A DNA stretch of 64,000 bases from Tamarix chinensis (GCA_030549775.1 CM060175.1:109360688-109424687), one strand, 5' to 3'; counted from the first letter of the stretch, positions 1 through 12,166 are shown. Numbers and translations: made by a program. The notes: generated by a model from the letters alone, not told the origin.

Positions 1-330
1 GTGGACCGGTCATGTAGGACAAAACGCTCCAAGCTACTATTATTCACCTGTGGACCGGTCTGGCCCCAACTCACATAGCGTTTCACTGTAAGTGATTAGT
101 ATTTTTTCATAATTTTATTCACATCCATGACTGATTTTATTGAACTTAGGACCCCCACTATTATTACCAGTGGATCGGAATATATATTAACATCATCTAG
201 GGAAACACGCTCCTGGGCCATTATTATATCCGATGGATCGGTAATCATAATCATTTGCCAGGGCATCACACTTCTGGGCCACTATTATATCCGATGGACC
301 GGTACTCATAATCATCAGCCAGGGTAACAC
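1..330 (+). mobile_element. E-type giant LTR-like element, head fragment (copy E0, part 1)
   Basis: This stretch matches the head module of the E copies at 9290-9800 and 35105-35500. It has the same alternation of CACTATTAT, CCGGTGGACCGG-like boxes and GGGCAA(A)ACGCTCCTGG blocks, and the spacer ACTCATAATCATC. It stops at 330 (AGGGTAACAC), exactly where the next block GCTCCTGGGCC would be expected. That block is found inverted at 8596. The copy continues leftward out of the window. There is no coding potential; the short ORF at 127-327 is a reading of the repeat. Confidence 0.8.
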
Positions 331-624
331 ACTGTGTAATTTTTCAAAATTTTAGAAAACCGATAATTTAATAAATAGATTTTTAAATTATTTAGTTTAA
401 TTATTTTAAGGATTTTTGAGTATATAAATTTGGATAGGAGTATTTAATAAATTAAAAATAAATATTTTGTTATTTTATCATATTATTTTTATTTAAATAA
501 TTTTTCAAACTAAAATTTTCTAAAATTATTCTTTTGAACCAATACATTAAATTATTAAATTAAATAATTTATCAAAAATATTATATTTTATTATTTTATA
601 AATTAAATTAAATTATTTTTCCAT

Positions 625-1900
625 TTCCCCTTTTCCCCTTTTCCTTCTGTTTCTCCCCTTTTCTCCTTTTCCTTCTTTCTTTTCTTTTCCATTTTTTCCC
701 TCCTTTGGGCCGCCCGCACCAGGTCAGCCCCTCCCCCCTGCTCACCTGGGCCACTGGCCCATTCTCCTTCTCCCACGCACGCCAGCTGACTAAGCCCAGC
801 TTTTTCCCCTTATTTTCTTTCTTTCCTTTCTCCCCTAGACCGGCTGGCCAAACTCCCTTTCTTTCTTTCCCCTACGCTGGCCTGCTCCCCTTCCTTTCTT
901 CCTCCTTCTTTTGCCTAAACCTAGCAGCCCCCCAACATGTCTTCGTAGGCTAGCCCTGCCACCTCGGGCACGCCGGCCACCGCCCCGCTGCCACCACCTG
1001 CCACCACTACAACCCTCCCTCCCTCTCTCTCTCTCCCCCATCCTTTTTTTCACAGATTTGGACCCAACCGACCATGCACCCCCATCACGCATGGCCTCCC
1101 CTTTCCCCTTATTTCCTTCCCTCTCCCTACCACCCTACCACCTCCCTGACACCCTAAACGCTACCACCCGATCAACTACCTATTGCCCTCTCCTCCCTCT
1201 TCTTTTTCTTCTCATCACTGGCCCTCCTGCACCATATTTTTCGATCCCTTTTCCCCCCAATCTCCTTCCCTTCATTTTTCTTCCCCTTCATCTTTTCCCC
1301 TCTATTTTGTGCGCAACTACCCCTCCGTCGCTTCAATCGCCTCACCAACCATCTACACCACTTTCTGCACCCTTCTACTCCCGCCCTGCACCACCACAAC
1401 ACCGTCCAAGCCACCCCTGCAGCTCCTTCTTCCTCCCCTCTTCTTTTTCTCCTTTCTCGGCAGCCCCTGAAACCCCACCGTTCACTGCCGTCTGGCCGCC
1501 TCTGCTGCCACCCAAACCACAAGTCAACTCCTTGCAACCTCCTCTACCGCCCCCACATCTAGTTTGGCCAAAAGAAGCCCCCTCACCCCTCCATTTCCCC
1601 CCTCTCTTTTCCTTCCTTCTCAGCCCTGTCCACGCCTGCAACCCACTTTGCAGCCTCTTTGCAGCCGCCTCCGCCGCCATTGGGCGCCGACAACCATCCC
1701 CATCCCCAGCCTCCACCTACACCCCCTTACTCCTGCACCTTCCCTTGCCTTCAATCCTCCCCCACCTACCCTCTTTTCTAGCTTCAAAACCGCAACCCGA
1801 AAATGACCACCCCTCCCTTCTACCCCTTACCTTCAACCCTTTTTCCCCATCACAACCTGCACGTGGCTCACGCTGCATGAGCAGCGTGAGTTCCACATTA
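625..1900. repeat. GC-rich, strand-asymmetric pyrimidine tract of E0
   Basis: The + strand is almost entirely C and T, with CCCC, CTTCC, CCACC and TTTTCC runs; the minus strand is a purine tract. The same segment recurs in the other E copies (12520-13160, 31800-32930, 37745-39010) at the same position between the hairpin and the AT-rich tail. Long Pro/Ser/Leu-rich ORFs here, such as the one at 911-1939, follow from composition and I do not call them genes. Confidence 0.7.
1867..1890. other. Perfect hairpin of the E element (copy E0)
   Basis: CTCACGCTGC, a 4-base ATGA loop, then GCAGCGTGAG: 10-bp perfect arms. It lies at the border between the pyrimidine tract and the AT-rich body. Related but sequence-diverged inverted repeats occupy the same place in the other three E copies (12468-12499, 32936-32965, 37712-37736). 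Confidence 0.85.
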
Positions 1901-2689
1901 TTTTGGGAGTTTTTGTGTTTAATTATTGAGGTATATTAATAGTTAAGTAAAGTGTGTTATTAATTAAATTTTTTATATAAAGTTGTATCCTCTTAATTTT
2001 CTACTTATAATATAATAATTATTGACATTATTTTTAGGTGTTGATTTTGCTATTTAAAGCTTGAATCTTCAACCGGGATACCTGTAAGGTTCATTTCTAC
2101 GGGAATTAGGGTAATCATTAAACCCCACTTAAATGCATGTTAGCACATTAGGATTTTTAATGTATTATTATGCTTGATATTTGTGGTTTAATATAATATA
2201 CATATTTGCTTGTACTGATTGATAAAAAGGAAAGTATGCTAGTTTAAATGCCATGTGTGGAAATGTTGCTTAAGGGAAGAGTTTGATTATTAATGAAAGT
2301 GTTAAGTACTTATCCATGTCATATTATGTTATTGTGACCATTTACACTTGAATAATATTATTGTGAGCCCTAGGGGCATTTTAGTAATTTTTCTTATGCA
2401 AGAACGTGGCCTAATATGTGTGGGTGCTAATAAGTATTATATTAAAATATAATAGTTGGTGGAGTTGGATACTGTTAATGGAGTATTAATATTATTATTC
2501 CATGTGGTAATGTTAATTTAATAAAAGTGGTGTAATAAAGAGGGTAAAGTGGTAATTTTAGAGACAAAAGGGAAATATGGTAATTTTATAAGTAAAGGGG
2601 CATTATGGTAACTTTGGAAGTAAAGGGTAAAATGGTTACTCTATAAATAAAAGGACATTATGATAACTTTGGAAGTAAGGGGTAGAATG

Positions 2690-3350
2690 ATAATTTTGTA
2701 AATATAAGGATATTATGGTAAATTTAGGATTAAGGGGTAACTTGGTAATTATGATAATGACGAAGGATAATTTGGTAATTAAATTATGATTATAGAAAGG
2801 CAATTGGATAATTATGATAATAGAGAAGGGTAATTTGGTAATTAACCAATAAAGGGCATTATGGTAATTTTAATAATGGAGAAGGACAATATAGTAATTA
2901 TAAAAAATGGAGAAGGGTAAATTGGTAATTATAATTATGGAGAAGGGTAAATTAATAATTATAATTATGGAAAAGGGTAAGTTGGTATTTATAATAATAG
3001 AGAAGGGTAAATTGGCAATTATAATTATGGAGAAGGGTAAGTTGGTAATTATAATAATTGAAAAGGGAAAAATGGAAATTATAATAATTGAGAAGGGTAA
3101 AAATGGTAATTATGATAACGAAAAAGGGCAATTTGGTAATTTATCCAACTAAAGGGGCAATTCGGTAATTATGATAATGGAGAAGGGCAACTTGGTAATT
3201 TAACCGACTAAAGGGTAATTTGGTAATTATTTAACCAACTAAAGGGGTAAATTGATAATCATGATAATGAGGAAGGGTAATTTGGTAATTTACCCAAATT
3301 AAGGGCAATTTAGTAATTATAACAAATGATAAGGGTAATTCGATAATCTA
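2690..3350 (+). repeat. 30-bp minisatellite of E0
   Basis: Imperfect tandem units of about 30 bp are built on GGTAATTATAATTATGGAGAAGGGTAAATT-like sequence. The best preserved units lie at 2907-3152, where one frame reads as repeats of MEKGKL plus four hydrophobic residues. Units decay toward both edges, into looser GGTAAT / AAGGGTAA / TTGGTAATT periodicity from about 2540 to 3560. The reverse complement is found in copies E2 and E1. Confidence 0.85.
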
Positions 3351-3987
3351 ACTAACCAAATGGGAAATATAATGAGTGTAATAATTACGAAGGTGAATGG
3401 AGATCTAAAAAGCGTATGAGATAACTTATTAATCTAAACCGAGTAAGGGGTAATTTGGTAATTATGCAACCTGAAGAGTGATATGGTAAGTTGGCAAGTA
3501 AAGAAGGGATGTCTTAATAACTATACAAGTAAGGGGTAAATCCGTAATTCACAGCTAACATGTCGAGGGGGCACTGGAGATTCGTAATAAGACTCAAGTA
3601 ATACTGAATAGTAAGGTAAGAGTATTTGACGATTAGTAAGTATCACGAGAACAAATCCTAAATCAGAATTGGATGAGATTATGATGGCCTTAATTATTTC
3701 TCTATGTTATCTTGGATAATTGTATGAATAAGAAATGCCTAATAATATAAGAATGCTCAAAAGTGGATAAGCATTTGATTATTGTGCTTTTCGTGATCAC
3801 CTTAATTAAGATACTAATACTTAAAGTGAAAGACCTCGAGATCGGGAATGGTAGTTTTTTAGGGGTCGCTTGTAACACCCCCAAATTTACTATTGAAAAA
3901 TTTCGACTATTGAAAAATTTCGTTTAATTTCAAAAAAAATTATTGGAATTAAGAGGTAACACTTGTAAATTCGGGGGCGTTACCGCC

Positions 3988-4035
3988 ACACTTAATACCA
4001 GAACAGTTCACTCCTACCGTCCCGGTACTAAGTGC
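3988..4035. other. Conserved head inverted repeat (N copy)
   Basis: The left arm at 3988-4001 (ACACTTAATACCAG) pairs with the right arm at 4022-4035 (CCGGTACTAAGTGC). It belongs to a set of five copies placed about 100 bp inside the TG end of both N and E elements; see 8693-8740, 34555-34602, 42922-42969 and 43919-43966. Confidence 0.75.
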
Positions 4036-4594
4036 TAAGGCTAAAACAGATTAACCAACAAATACGAGTTGTTAGCATAGCCCATTCACGGGTAAAACCT
4101 AAGTAATACAGAATCATAGTACGGAATTTCAAAGTACAATTCAAGATACGGTTTGAGGTTTTTGCAAGTCGAACGTCATATACTTAAGACAAATTAACTT
4201 AAAATACATAAGAAAGGTACAGTGATAACAGAATCTGGCCACGCTACCCTCGATCCCCAAGTTAGGTCCAACTCAGCTCTCGGTCCCGCCCAACGCCTCA
4301 TAAGCGTCGTAGGCATCAAATATAGAGTCACCTACCTGCACTAGATCAGTGGGGCCTTCTGCTCGTGGGAATGAGCAGCACCCATGAAACGGGTGGTCAG
4401 TACGCTTCGTACTGAGCAAGGTAACCGAATAACTAAGGCCGAACAGACAAAATACACAATACAAGCATGATCATATGGGCACATAAGACGATACAAATAG
4501 TGAGGCCGATTATGTTCCAAATAGACTTATCCTTTAAATCTTTTAATACCATACTCAATTCCACATACTCTTTATTAATCCATGTAATTGCGGG

Positions 4595-4960
4595 TGCCCC
4601 ACTATTATAGCCGGTGGACCGGAGATATGTACAGGGCAGAACGCTCCTAGCCACTATTATTTGCCGGTGGCTCGGTCTCCAGGGCAAAACGCTCCTGGCC
4701 ACTATTATTTGTCGGTGGACCGGTCTGGCCCCGACTCACATGGTGTTCCACTGTAAGTATTTAGTATCTTTCCCATGTCTTATCGCTTTTATATGTGGTT
4801 TTCTGAGCACGGTAACCCCCACTATTATAGCCGGTGGACCGGAAATCATACAGGGCAAAACGCTCATGACCACTATTGTTCGCCGGTGGCACGGTCTCAA
4901 GGGCACCCCGGCTCCTGGCCACTATTATTCGCCGGTGGACCGGTCTGGGCCCCGTCTCAG
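4595..4960 (+). repeat. CCGG-box array of the N element
   Basis: At least five repeats of a composite unit are present: CACTATTAT, a short spacer, CCGGTGGACCGG or a variant, then GGGCAAAACGCTCCTGGC. The box is a near palindrome, with CCGG on both sides of GTGGA. Units are about 45-70 bp apart. The same array occurs in every N and E head in the window. Confidence 0.85.
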
Positions 4961-6157
4961 CATCTTGCATCTTTCTCTTTAAGTGATTAGTATTTTATGG
5001 TATCTTATTCAACAAGTTTTCCGCCCGAGACATGCATGGCTAGCTTCAGCTATACCCATCCTCCCAAGAGGACCTGTCTCATATCTTGAGACGGTTGCGC
5101 CTCCTAACTCGCTCGACATCCTCCCCTTGGTTGGTTTACTCACTTCGAAAACCCGTCTCCTAAGTGTGTGAGTCTGGGCCCACCACTTTTTTCCCCAAGG
5201 TCCACTCACTACCTTCCCTTACGGTTTTCTCCGGAAACCCCAACTTGGGCCTATGTGGCCCACCCTTTCCTGCCTCGTGCGTCCAGAACCCTCCTAGCAC
5301 CCTTTCACCACACGACCCCCTTTGGTTCCACCCTCACTTATTATTTTAATACTCCCCTTTTCTTCTCTCCCCTGACAACTAGAGTTCTCTCTAAACTTTA
5401 ACCCCGTGCCCTTATTTCAGTCCACGTACTATTTTTCACTTGGAGCCCCCAAACACCCAAACAACACCTCTCTTACCTTTCACACACCCCGAGGCACCTT
5501 TCTATACGTAAGGTTTGCCCTCATGCAGACCGTGACCACCCCATGCAACCCTTATTTCTCCCATCCCTTCTCTAACCGACTTATCCCCCCCTTTTTTTGT
5601 TATTTTCTTTTCATTCTCCTTTGTCATGTCCCCAACTACGCCACCACCTCAAATACCATAGCATGCATGTCTCTAGGCCACAACACATCATAAATTGAAG
5701 CACATGCACATTTAACGTAACACAAGTAACCACACCGATGTACCTGGGTCCATGCTGCGCTACACGTAAGGCATATAAGATAGTGGTATTTAAAGCATGA
5801 CACATAAGTACATCACATGAGCATGTAACGCTTCCACAACCAGTAGTTCACATATCACACAAGTGGCCTTAGTTAAACCCTTACCTAGATTGGCGCCGGC
5901 TCGGAGAACGCTCCTACGCCTCCCGAAGGTCCTCACTCAATTCACCTATAAGAGGGAAATACTATAAGTTAATCTCCCTCTATCGGAATTACCAAAATTC
6001 CTATCTTACCCCTATCATGGCCTAATACTAAGGCTAACATAATAACTAGTAGTTTATAGATAAAAAGGTAGGGTTATTATTGATCTTAAGATAGTTAATC
6101 GACTCCCCACTAATCAAAGTAAGTTTTAATAATACTTATAGTATTAAAGTAAGGGTG

Positions 6158-6164
6158 TTAGTTC

Positions 6165-6196
<32 letters not shown>

Positions 6197-6572
6197 GTGA
6201 TAATAATAATAATAATAATGATAATAATAATAATAATAATAGAGATAATAACAATGATAATAATAGTTAGAGTAGTAGACTTAGTAATGTTAATTCCAAA
6301 AATTTATAATAATAACAATAGCAATAATAATAATGGTAAGGATAATGAAAGTGATAATGATAGTAATAATAGTGTTAATGGTAATAATAATAATCATAAC
6401 AATAGAGACAATAGTCATAGTAATAATAGTAATAATAGTAACGATGACAATAATAATAGAATTAATAATAATAATGATAATAGTAATATTAATAATGATA
6501 ATAACGATTAGAATAATAAACATAAACATAAACATAATAATAATAATAATAATAGTAATAATAGTAATAGTA

Positions 6573-6608
<36 letters not shown>

Positions 6609-6670
6609 CAACCATAATAATGATGATAATAATAATAATCCTAATAATACTAATAGTAATAATTATCAAT
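6158..6670 (+). repeat. (AAT)n microsatellite tract in N
   Basis: About 500 bp is made of AAT/TAA/GAT-type triplets with scattered substitutions (AATAGT, AATGAT). The ORFs reading as poly-Ile, poly-Asn or poly-Leu here come from the repeat. The complementary (ATT)n tract at about 39890-40690 lies at the same place in copy N'. Confidence 0.95.
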
Positions 6671-6699
6671 ATTAAAATTATTAAACTTTCATTAGTCAA

Positions 6700-7730
6700 G
6701 ATTTAGGGTCCAAGGAGGTGGAGGACAACCTGGTGGTGTGGTGGTGCCGGCGGCGGCGCGGTGGCGGCGGCGATGGAAGGAAGGAAGAAATGGGAGAGGT
6801 GGTTGTGGAGGCTAGGAGAGAGAGAAGTAGGGGAAAATGGGGGTGTAGGATGGCAGGGTAGGATCTCTTGGTGGTTTTGGGGGGTGGTGAGGGTGCTGCA
6901 AGTGTCAGCACAACCGGCGACGGCGGCGTGAAGGTGGCGCAGGGCTGGAAGGGGTCGATTGGGGAGAGGTTTTCGCACGGCCAGGGCGGCACGTGCCTGG
7001 CCGTGCGGCGCGAGGCAGGAAAGTTAAGGGGGGTGGCTGTGTAGAGGGGGATGCAGGGAAGAGGTTGGTGGTGCGGGCAGGCGGGAATGGTGGCCGAAGG
7101 CGGAGGAAATAGCGGCTGAAGGCGGGGCGGCGTGACGGGGTTTCTTTGGGTTCCAGGTTTTTCGAACTCGATTCAGGCAGAGGTTGGGGCTATTTATAGG
7201 GAAATTGGGACGGGAAAACGACAAGCTTCGAGGGGGAGGTTAGGGGTTAGGGTTGGGGTAGGTCGTCCGGCGTAGTTGGCCGGCGCATGGTCTGAAAATT
7301 TTCAGGCCATAATTACCTGAAAAAGAAGAGAAATTTCGTGCGGGAGAAGGGATGTGCCGTTCGTTCACATCCATGGAAAATTCAATGGGGAGAAGAGGCG
7401 ACAAGATCGGAGCTGGAGCTGTCATGGCAGGCTTTTCTTGCTCCGACGGAAATCCGTGTTGCAGGCGACGACAGGCGGCGACAGGCGGCTGTGCGAGGAA
7501 GAAGAAGGAGAAGAAGAAGAAGAAGGGCTGGACCGGCGGTCCAGGGAAAAAGGAAAAGGAAGGGGGGAACCGGCCGGTCGAGGCCCAACTTCAGCGGGGA
7601 GAGAGCTGGGCTGCGAAGGGCGCTGGGCCTAGCAGGCCGGCCCAGTCGGGGAAAAAATAAGGAAGAGAAGGGGGAAGAAAGAAAAAGGAAAAAGGAGGGA
7701 GAAAAAGGAAAAAGGGAAAAAGGAAAAAGA
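6700..7730. repeat. GC-rich gene-like block of N
   Basis: This is the most GC-rich stretch in the left third of the window, with CGGCGG runs at 6745-6770 and a purine-rich GAAGAAG stretch at 7495-7530. Several overlapping ORFs occur on both strands, but none has a recognisable domain and all are low complexity. The (GGC/GAA)-rich makeup parallels the purine tract of E elements. I see no gene here. A captured gene fragment cannot be excluded by eye. Confidence 0.5.
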
Positions 7731-8692
7731 AGGAAAATTAGTGGTTGACTTAATTAGTATAATTTGGGTAATTTAGGGTATTTAATATAACTATCAAAAC
7801 AATAATTAAATTCTATTTTTAGGTTAATTTTGGGATTTTTGGAAGAGTTTTCTTAAATTCCATTTTAATTAACAAAACACTTTAATTTTCTCTAATTAAA
7901 TTATTTATAAATTTTATATTAATTTGAAACTATTTTATCCTTCCTATTTTAAATACATTAATGTATTTAATAAATTTCTAAAATAAAAACCTTAATTAAC
8001 TTAAAATACCACAATTCCTCCTATTTACACACTTATAAATTCCTTCTTGATATATCCTAATTAATTCCCATTTATTTCACTAAAAGTAGTTTATTTTAAT
8101 TAATTTCCTAATAATTCCCTATTCGGCCATGATTTCCTAAATTAGGGTTTTTGGGGTATTTCATCGCTACCCTAAAGACGTGGTTTAGCCCACAATTATT
8201 CTGGTATTTTCTGGTGTGCCTTTGTACCCCAGCCAGGCCCTATATCTTACTCTATCTAGCTCTACGGACCTATTTAGGGGGTATGTATACTTATGTATTA
8301 GGTGTCCTTGTCGATAAGGTACTGAGTAGCTTTATGCACCAGTACGACCAGGTTACCTTTGCGTCCCTGGGTTGATGGTTGATGGGTACTGAGTAGCTTG
8401 TATGCACCAGTACGACCGGTGTACCTTTGTGTCCCGGGTTCTTAATCTCCCATCCGAGGCAAATAAATGAGATTATTGTGCTGATTAAAAAAAATGAAAA
8501 AACACTAATTATGAAAGTGAAAGATTAATGAGCCGGACCCAGTTGAATTATGATATTGAGTACCGATCCGCCGGTTATAATAGCGGCCCAGGAGCTTGTA
8601 ATACCCTCAAAATTTACTACTGAAAATTTTTTGTTATTAAAAGATTAGCGAAAGAAAAATAACAAACTGTGAATTTTGGGGATATTACCACC

Positions 8693-8740
8693 ACACTTAG
8701 TACCAGACAGGTTCACTCATACCGTTCCAGTACCAAGTGT
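8693..8740. other. Conserved head inverted repeat (E2 copy)
   Basis: ACACTTAGTACCAG at 8693-8706 and CCAGTACCAAGTGT at 8727-8740. On the minus-strand RNA the 14 positions would all pair, some as G-U wobbles. Confidence 0.75.
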
Positions 8741-9289
8741 TAAGGCTAAAAGATGAAATATCAATTGCTAGAAATTCAAACCGTATTTAAATCAGAGTAG
8801 CGTAAATAATCATCTTGCAAGAGTAAAATCCACCAATGGTGGTTACAAGAAAGAAGATTACATTCAAACCAAGAGTTAAAAAAAGGGAAGTAGTAAAACC
8901 CTATCAAATTTCAGAAAATCATTACGCTCTTTCTCGTTACCCACTTGAGTACCTGAAAATGGACCTATAAGGGACAATGCCCATTGAATAGGCAGGGGCC
9001 CCACGAATGGAACCCTTCAGTACTATGGTACTGAGTAACCCTTTAAAACACACTTAAAAATAGGGCCGCAATGTAACACATGAAACCAAGCTATATACTT
9101 ATATAATAAGAAATATATGCACCACAATCACATACTTAACAAGACCATCAATTATTAATAAGTCATGATGTACAATCAATGCTCTAGGAATTACGTCATA
9201 TCATAGTGCAAAATCAACGTTCGAGCGTTAATCCATTAGTCCATCATCATTCAATCATCTCTCAGATTTTATACCCATGTGAGTGCAGG

Positions 9290-9800
9290 AACCCCACTAT
9301 TATAGCCAGTGGACTAGTCATGCACGGCAAAACGCTCTTGGCCACTATTATTCCTCGGTAGACCGGTCATGCAAGGCAAAACAATCCTGGCCACTATTAT
9401 TCACCGGTGGACCGATCTGGCCCCGACTCACATGGTGTTCCACTATAAGTGATTAGTATTTTTCCATAACTTTATTCACATCCACGACTGGTTTTATTGA
9501 GCTCGTGACCCCCACTATTATTGCCGATGGATTGAAATGTATACCAATATCATCCAGGGCAACACGCTCCTGGGCCACTATTATATCCGGTGGATCGGTA
9601 CTCATAATCATCTTCCAGGGCAACATGCTCCAGGGACACTATTCTATCTGATGGATCAGTGCTCATAATCATCTTCCAGGGCAACACGCTCTTGGGCCAC
9701 TATTCTATCCGGTGGATCGGTACTTATAATCATCTGCCAGAGCAACATGCTTCTGGGCCACTATTATAACCAGTGGATCGGTACTCAATATCATAATTCA
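9290..9800 (+). repeat. CCGG-box array of E2
   Basis: About eight units combine CACTATTAT, a GGTGGA(C/T)CGG box and a GGGCAA(A)ACGCTCCTGGGCC block, with spacers such as ACTCATAATCATC. The later units use GATCGGTACTCA in place of GACCGG. The array ends near the CTCATTACTCTTTCACTTTCATAATTAG motif that is shared by E copies. Confidence 0.85.
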
Positions 9801-10689
9801 ACTGGACCTGACTCATTACTCTTTCACTTTCATAATTAGTGTTTTTCCATTTTTTTTAATCAGCACAACAATCTCATTTATTTGCCTCAGATGGGAGATT
9901 AAGAACCTGAGACACAAAGGTACATTGGTCGTACCGATGCATACAAGCTACTCAGTACCCGTCAACCATCAACCCAGGGACGCAAAGGTAACCTGGTTGT
10001 ACTGGTGCATAAAGCTACTTAGTACCCTATCGACAAGGACACCTAATCCATAAGTATACATACCCTGTAAATAGATCCGTAGAGCTAGGTAGAGTAGATA
10101 TAGGGCCTGGTTGGGGTACAAAGGATCACCAGCAAATACCAAATAATCGTGGGCTAAACCACGTCTTTAGGGTAGCGACCCCTAAAGAGCCACCATTCCC
10201 GATCTTGAGGTCTTTCACTTTAAGTATTAGTGTCTTAATTAAAGGTGATCACCAAAGCACAACAATCAGATAATTATCCACTTTTAATCGTTCAGATATC
10301 ATCAGAAATTTCTTATTCAAATGGTTGTCCAAGGTAACACAGAGGAATCGTTAAGGCCATCCTAACTCATCTAATTTCGAATTAGAATTCGTTCTCGTGA
10401 TACTTATTAATCGTCAAATACTCTTACCTTACTATTCAGTATTACTTGAGTCTTATTACGAATCTCCAGTGCCCCCTCGACATGTTAGCTGTGAATTACT
10501 GATTTACCCTTACTTGTATAGTTATTAAGACATCCCTTCCTTACTTGCCAACTTACCATATCACTCTTCAGGTTGCATAATTACCAAATTACCCCTTACT
10601 CGGTTTAGATTAACAAGTTATCTCATACGCTTTTTAGATCACCATTCACCTTCGTAATTATTACACTCATCATATTTCCCATTTGGTTA

Positions 10690-11440
10690 GTTAGATTATC
10701 GAATTACCCTTATCCTTTGTTATAATTACTAAATTGCCCTTAAGTTGGGTAAATTACCAAATTACCCTTCCTCATTATCATGATTATCAATTTACCCCTT
10801 TAGTTGGTTAAATAATTACCAACTTACCCTTTAGTCGGTTAAATTACCAAGTTGCCCTTCTCCATTATCATAATTACCGATTTCCCCTCTTTACGATCAC
10901 AATTACCAAATTGCCATTTAGTTGGTTAAATTACCAAATTACCCTTCTGCAATCTCATAATTGCTAAATTGCCCTTATCCATTATTATAATTGCCAAATC
11001 ACACTTATCTATTATCATAATTACTAAATTACCCTTTTGTTGGTTAAATTACCAAATTACCGTTCTCTATTATCATAATTACCATTTTATCCTCCTCAAT
11101 TATTATAATTACCATTTTACCCTTCTCCATTATTATAAATACCAAATTACCCTTCTTCATAATTACAATTGCCAATTTACCCTTCTCCATTATTATAAAT
11201 ACCAAATTACCCTTCTCCATAATTACAATTGCCAATTTACCCTTCTCCATTATTATAAATACCAACTTACTGTTCTCCATTATTATAAATACCAATTTAC
11301 CCTTCTCCATAATTATAATTATTAATTTACCTTTCTCCATAATTATAATTACCAATTTACACTTCTCCATAATTATAGTTACCGATTTACCCTTCTCCAT
11401 TATTATAAATACCAATTTATCATTTTACTTATAAATTACC
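10690..11440 (-). repeat. 30-bp minisatellite of E2
   Basis: This is the reverse complement of the E0 minisatellite: tandem units of about 30 bp with the core ACCAATTTACCCTTCTCCAT and an ATAATTATAAT spacer. It is the longest array of the three copies. Decayed units extend on both sides (about 10540-11780). Read on the minus strand it gives the same MEKGKL-type repeats, so the 123-codon ORF here is a repeat artefact. Confidence 0.85.
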
Positions 11441-12126
11441 GTTTTACCCCTTTAGTACCAAAATTACCATAATATCCTCTTACCATTTCACCCCTTACAT
11501 CTAGATTTACCATATTACCCTTTTGCTTACAAGTTACCATAATACCCTTTTACATCCAAAATTACCACTTTACTCTCTTACTTCCAAAATTATCACTTTA
11601 CCCTTTACTCATAAAATTACCATAATACCCCTTTACTTATAAAATCACCATTTTCCCTTTACTTATAAAATTACCATATTGCCATTTACCTCCAAAATTA
11701 CCATAATACCCATTTTTATTACAAATTATAATTTTATCCTTTTACTTATAAAATTATCATTTCACCACTTTCTTCCAAATTTACCATCTTGTCCCCTTAT
11801 TACACCACTTTTATTAAATTAATATCACTACATGGAAAGGTAATATTAATACTCTATTCACAATATCTAACTCCACCAACTATTATATTTTAATGTAATA
11901 CTTATTAGCACCCACACATATGAGGTCATATTCTTGCACAAGACATGTTACTAAAATGCCCCTTAGGGCTCATAATAATATTATTCATGCATAAATGCTC
12001 ACAATAACATAATATAGTATGGATAAGTACTTAACACCTTCATTAGTAGCCAAACTCTTTCCTTAAGCAATATTTCCACACATAGCACGTGAACCAGCAT
12101 ACTTTCCTTTTTATTAGTCAATAAAA

Positions 12127-12162
<36 letters not shown>
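12127..12162. repeat. (TA)n microsatellite
   Basis: An uninterrupted run of TA dinucleotides within the AT-rich body of E2, absent at this place from E0 and E1. Confidence 0.9.

Positions 12163-12166
<4 letters not shown>

Larger units (their letters stand above)
3871..8163 (+). mobile_element. N-type giant solo-LTR-like element with perfect 5-bp target duplication
   Basis: This 4293-bp element begins TGTAACACCCCC and ends GGGGTATTTCA, so it has TG...CA termini. It is flanked by TCGCT at 3866-3870 and again at 8164-8168. Removing the element and one TCGCT restores the host sequence GGGGTCGCTACCC, seen in reverse complement in E1 and E2. TG...CA ends with a 5-bp duplication are the signature of LTR elements, and TGTAACACCCC is a common start of plant Ty3/gypsy-type LTRs. 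In order it holds a conserved inverted repeat (3988-4035), a CCGG-box array (4595-4960), a pyrimidine-rich part (5000-5640), (AAT)n (6158-6670), a GC-rich block (6700-7730) and an AT-rich tail. No gag, pol or primer site was seen, so it is a solo LTR or a non-autonomous unit. Confidence 0.8.
335..8596 (-). mobile_element. E-type giant LTR-like element, inverted remainder (copy E0, part 2), interrupted by N
   Basis: Read on the minus strand, this is the rest of an E element. From 8596 down to 8169 come the last CCGG box, the duplicated GTACTGAGTAGC block and CCACGTCTTTAGGGTAGCGA. From 3870 down to about 335 come the 30-bp minisatellite, a hairpin (1867-1890), a GC-rich purine tract and the AT-rich tail ending in ATTACA. 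The pieces 335-3870 and 8169-8596 are colinear with E1 (35449-39328) and similar in total length (about 3.96 against 3.88 kb). The gap between them is the N insertion. No open coding sequence was recognised. Confidence 0.8.

Noticed and set aside
911..1939. 342-codon + strand ORF rich in Pro, Ser and Leu
   Set aside because: It lies in the pyrimidine tract of E0; overlapping ORFs exist in other frames, homologous tracts in other E copies do not keep the frame, and there is no domain.
2907..3152. ORF of repeated MEKGKL-type peptides, and its counterpart at 11044-11415
   Set aside because: The 30-bp tandem unit is a multiple of three, so any frame without a stop stays open; this is a minisatellite, not a gene.
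6155..6699. Poly-Ile, poly-Asn and poly-Leu ORFs
   Set aside because: Translations of the (AAT)n microsatellite.
325..8600. Inversion of E0 explained by reversed-ends transposition of a DNA transposon
   Set aside because: The elements look like LTR units, for which that mechanism is not known, and no inverted target duplication is present at the two junctions.
10690..11440. Regularly spaced repeats that could suggest a CRISPR array
   Set aside because: Units are head-to-tail with no unique spacers and lie in a plant repeat; there are no cas genes.
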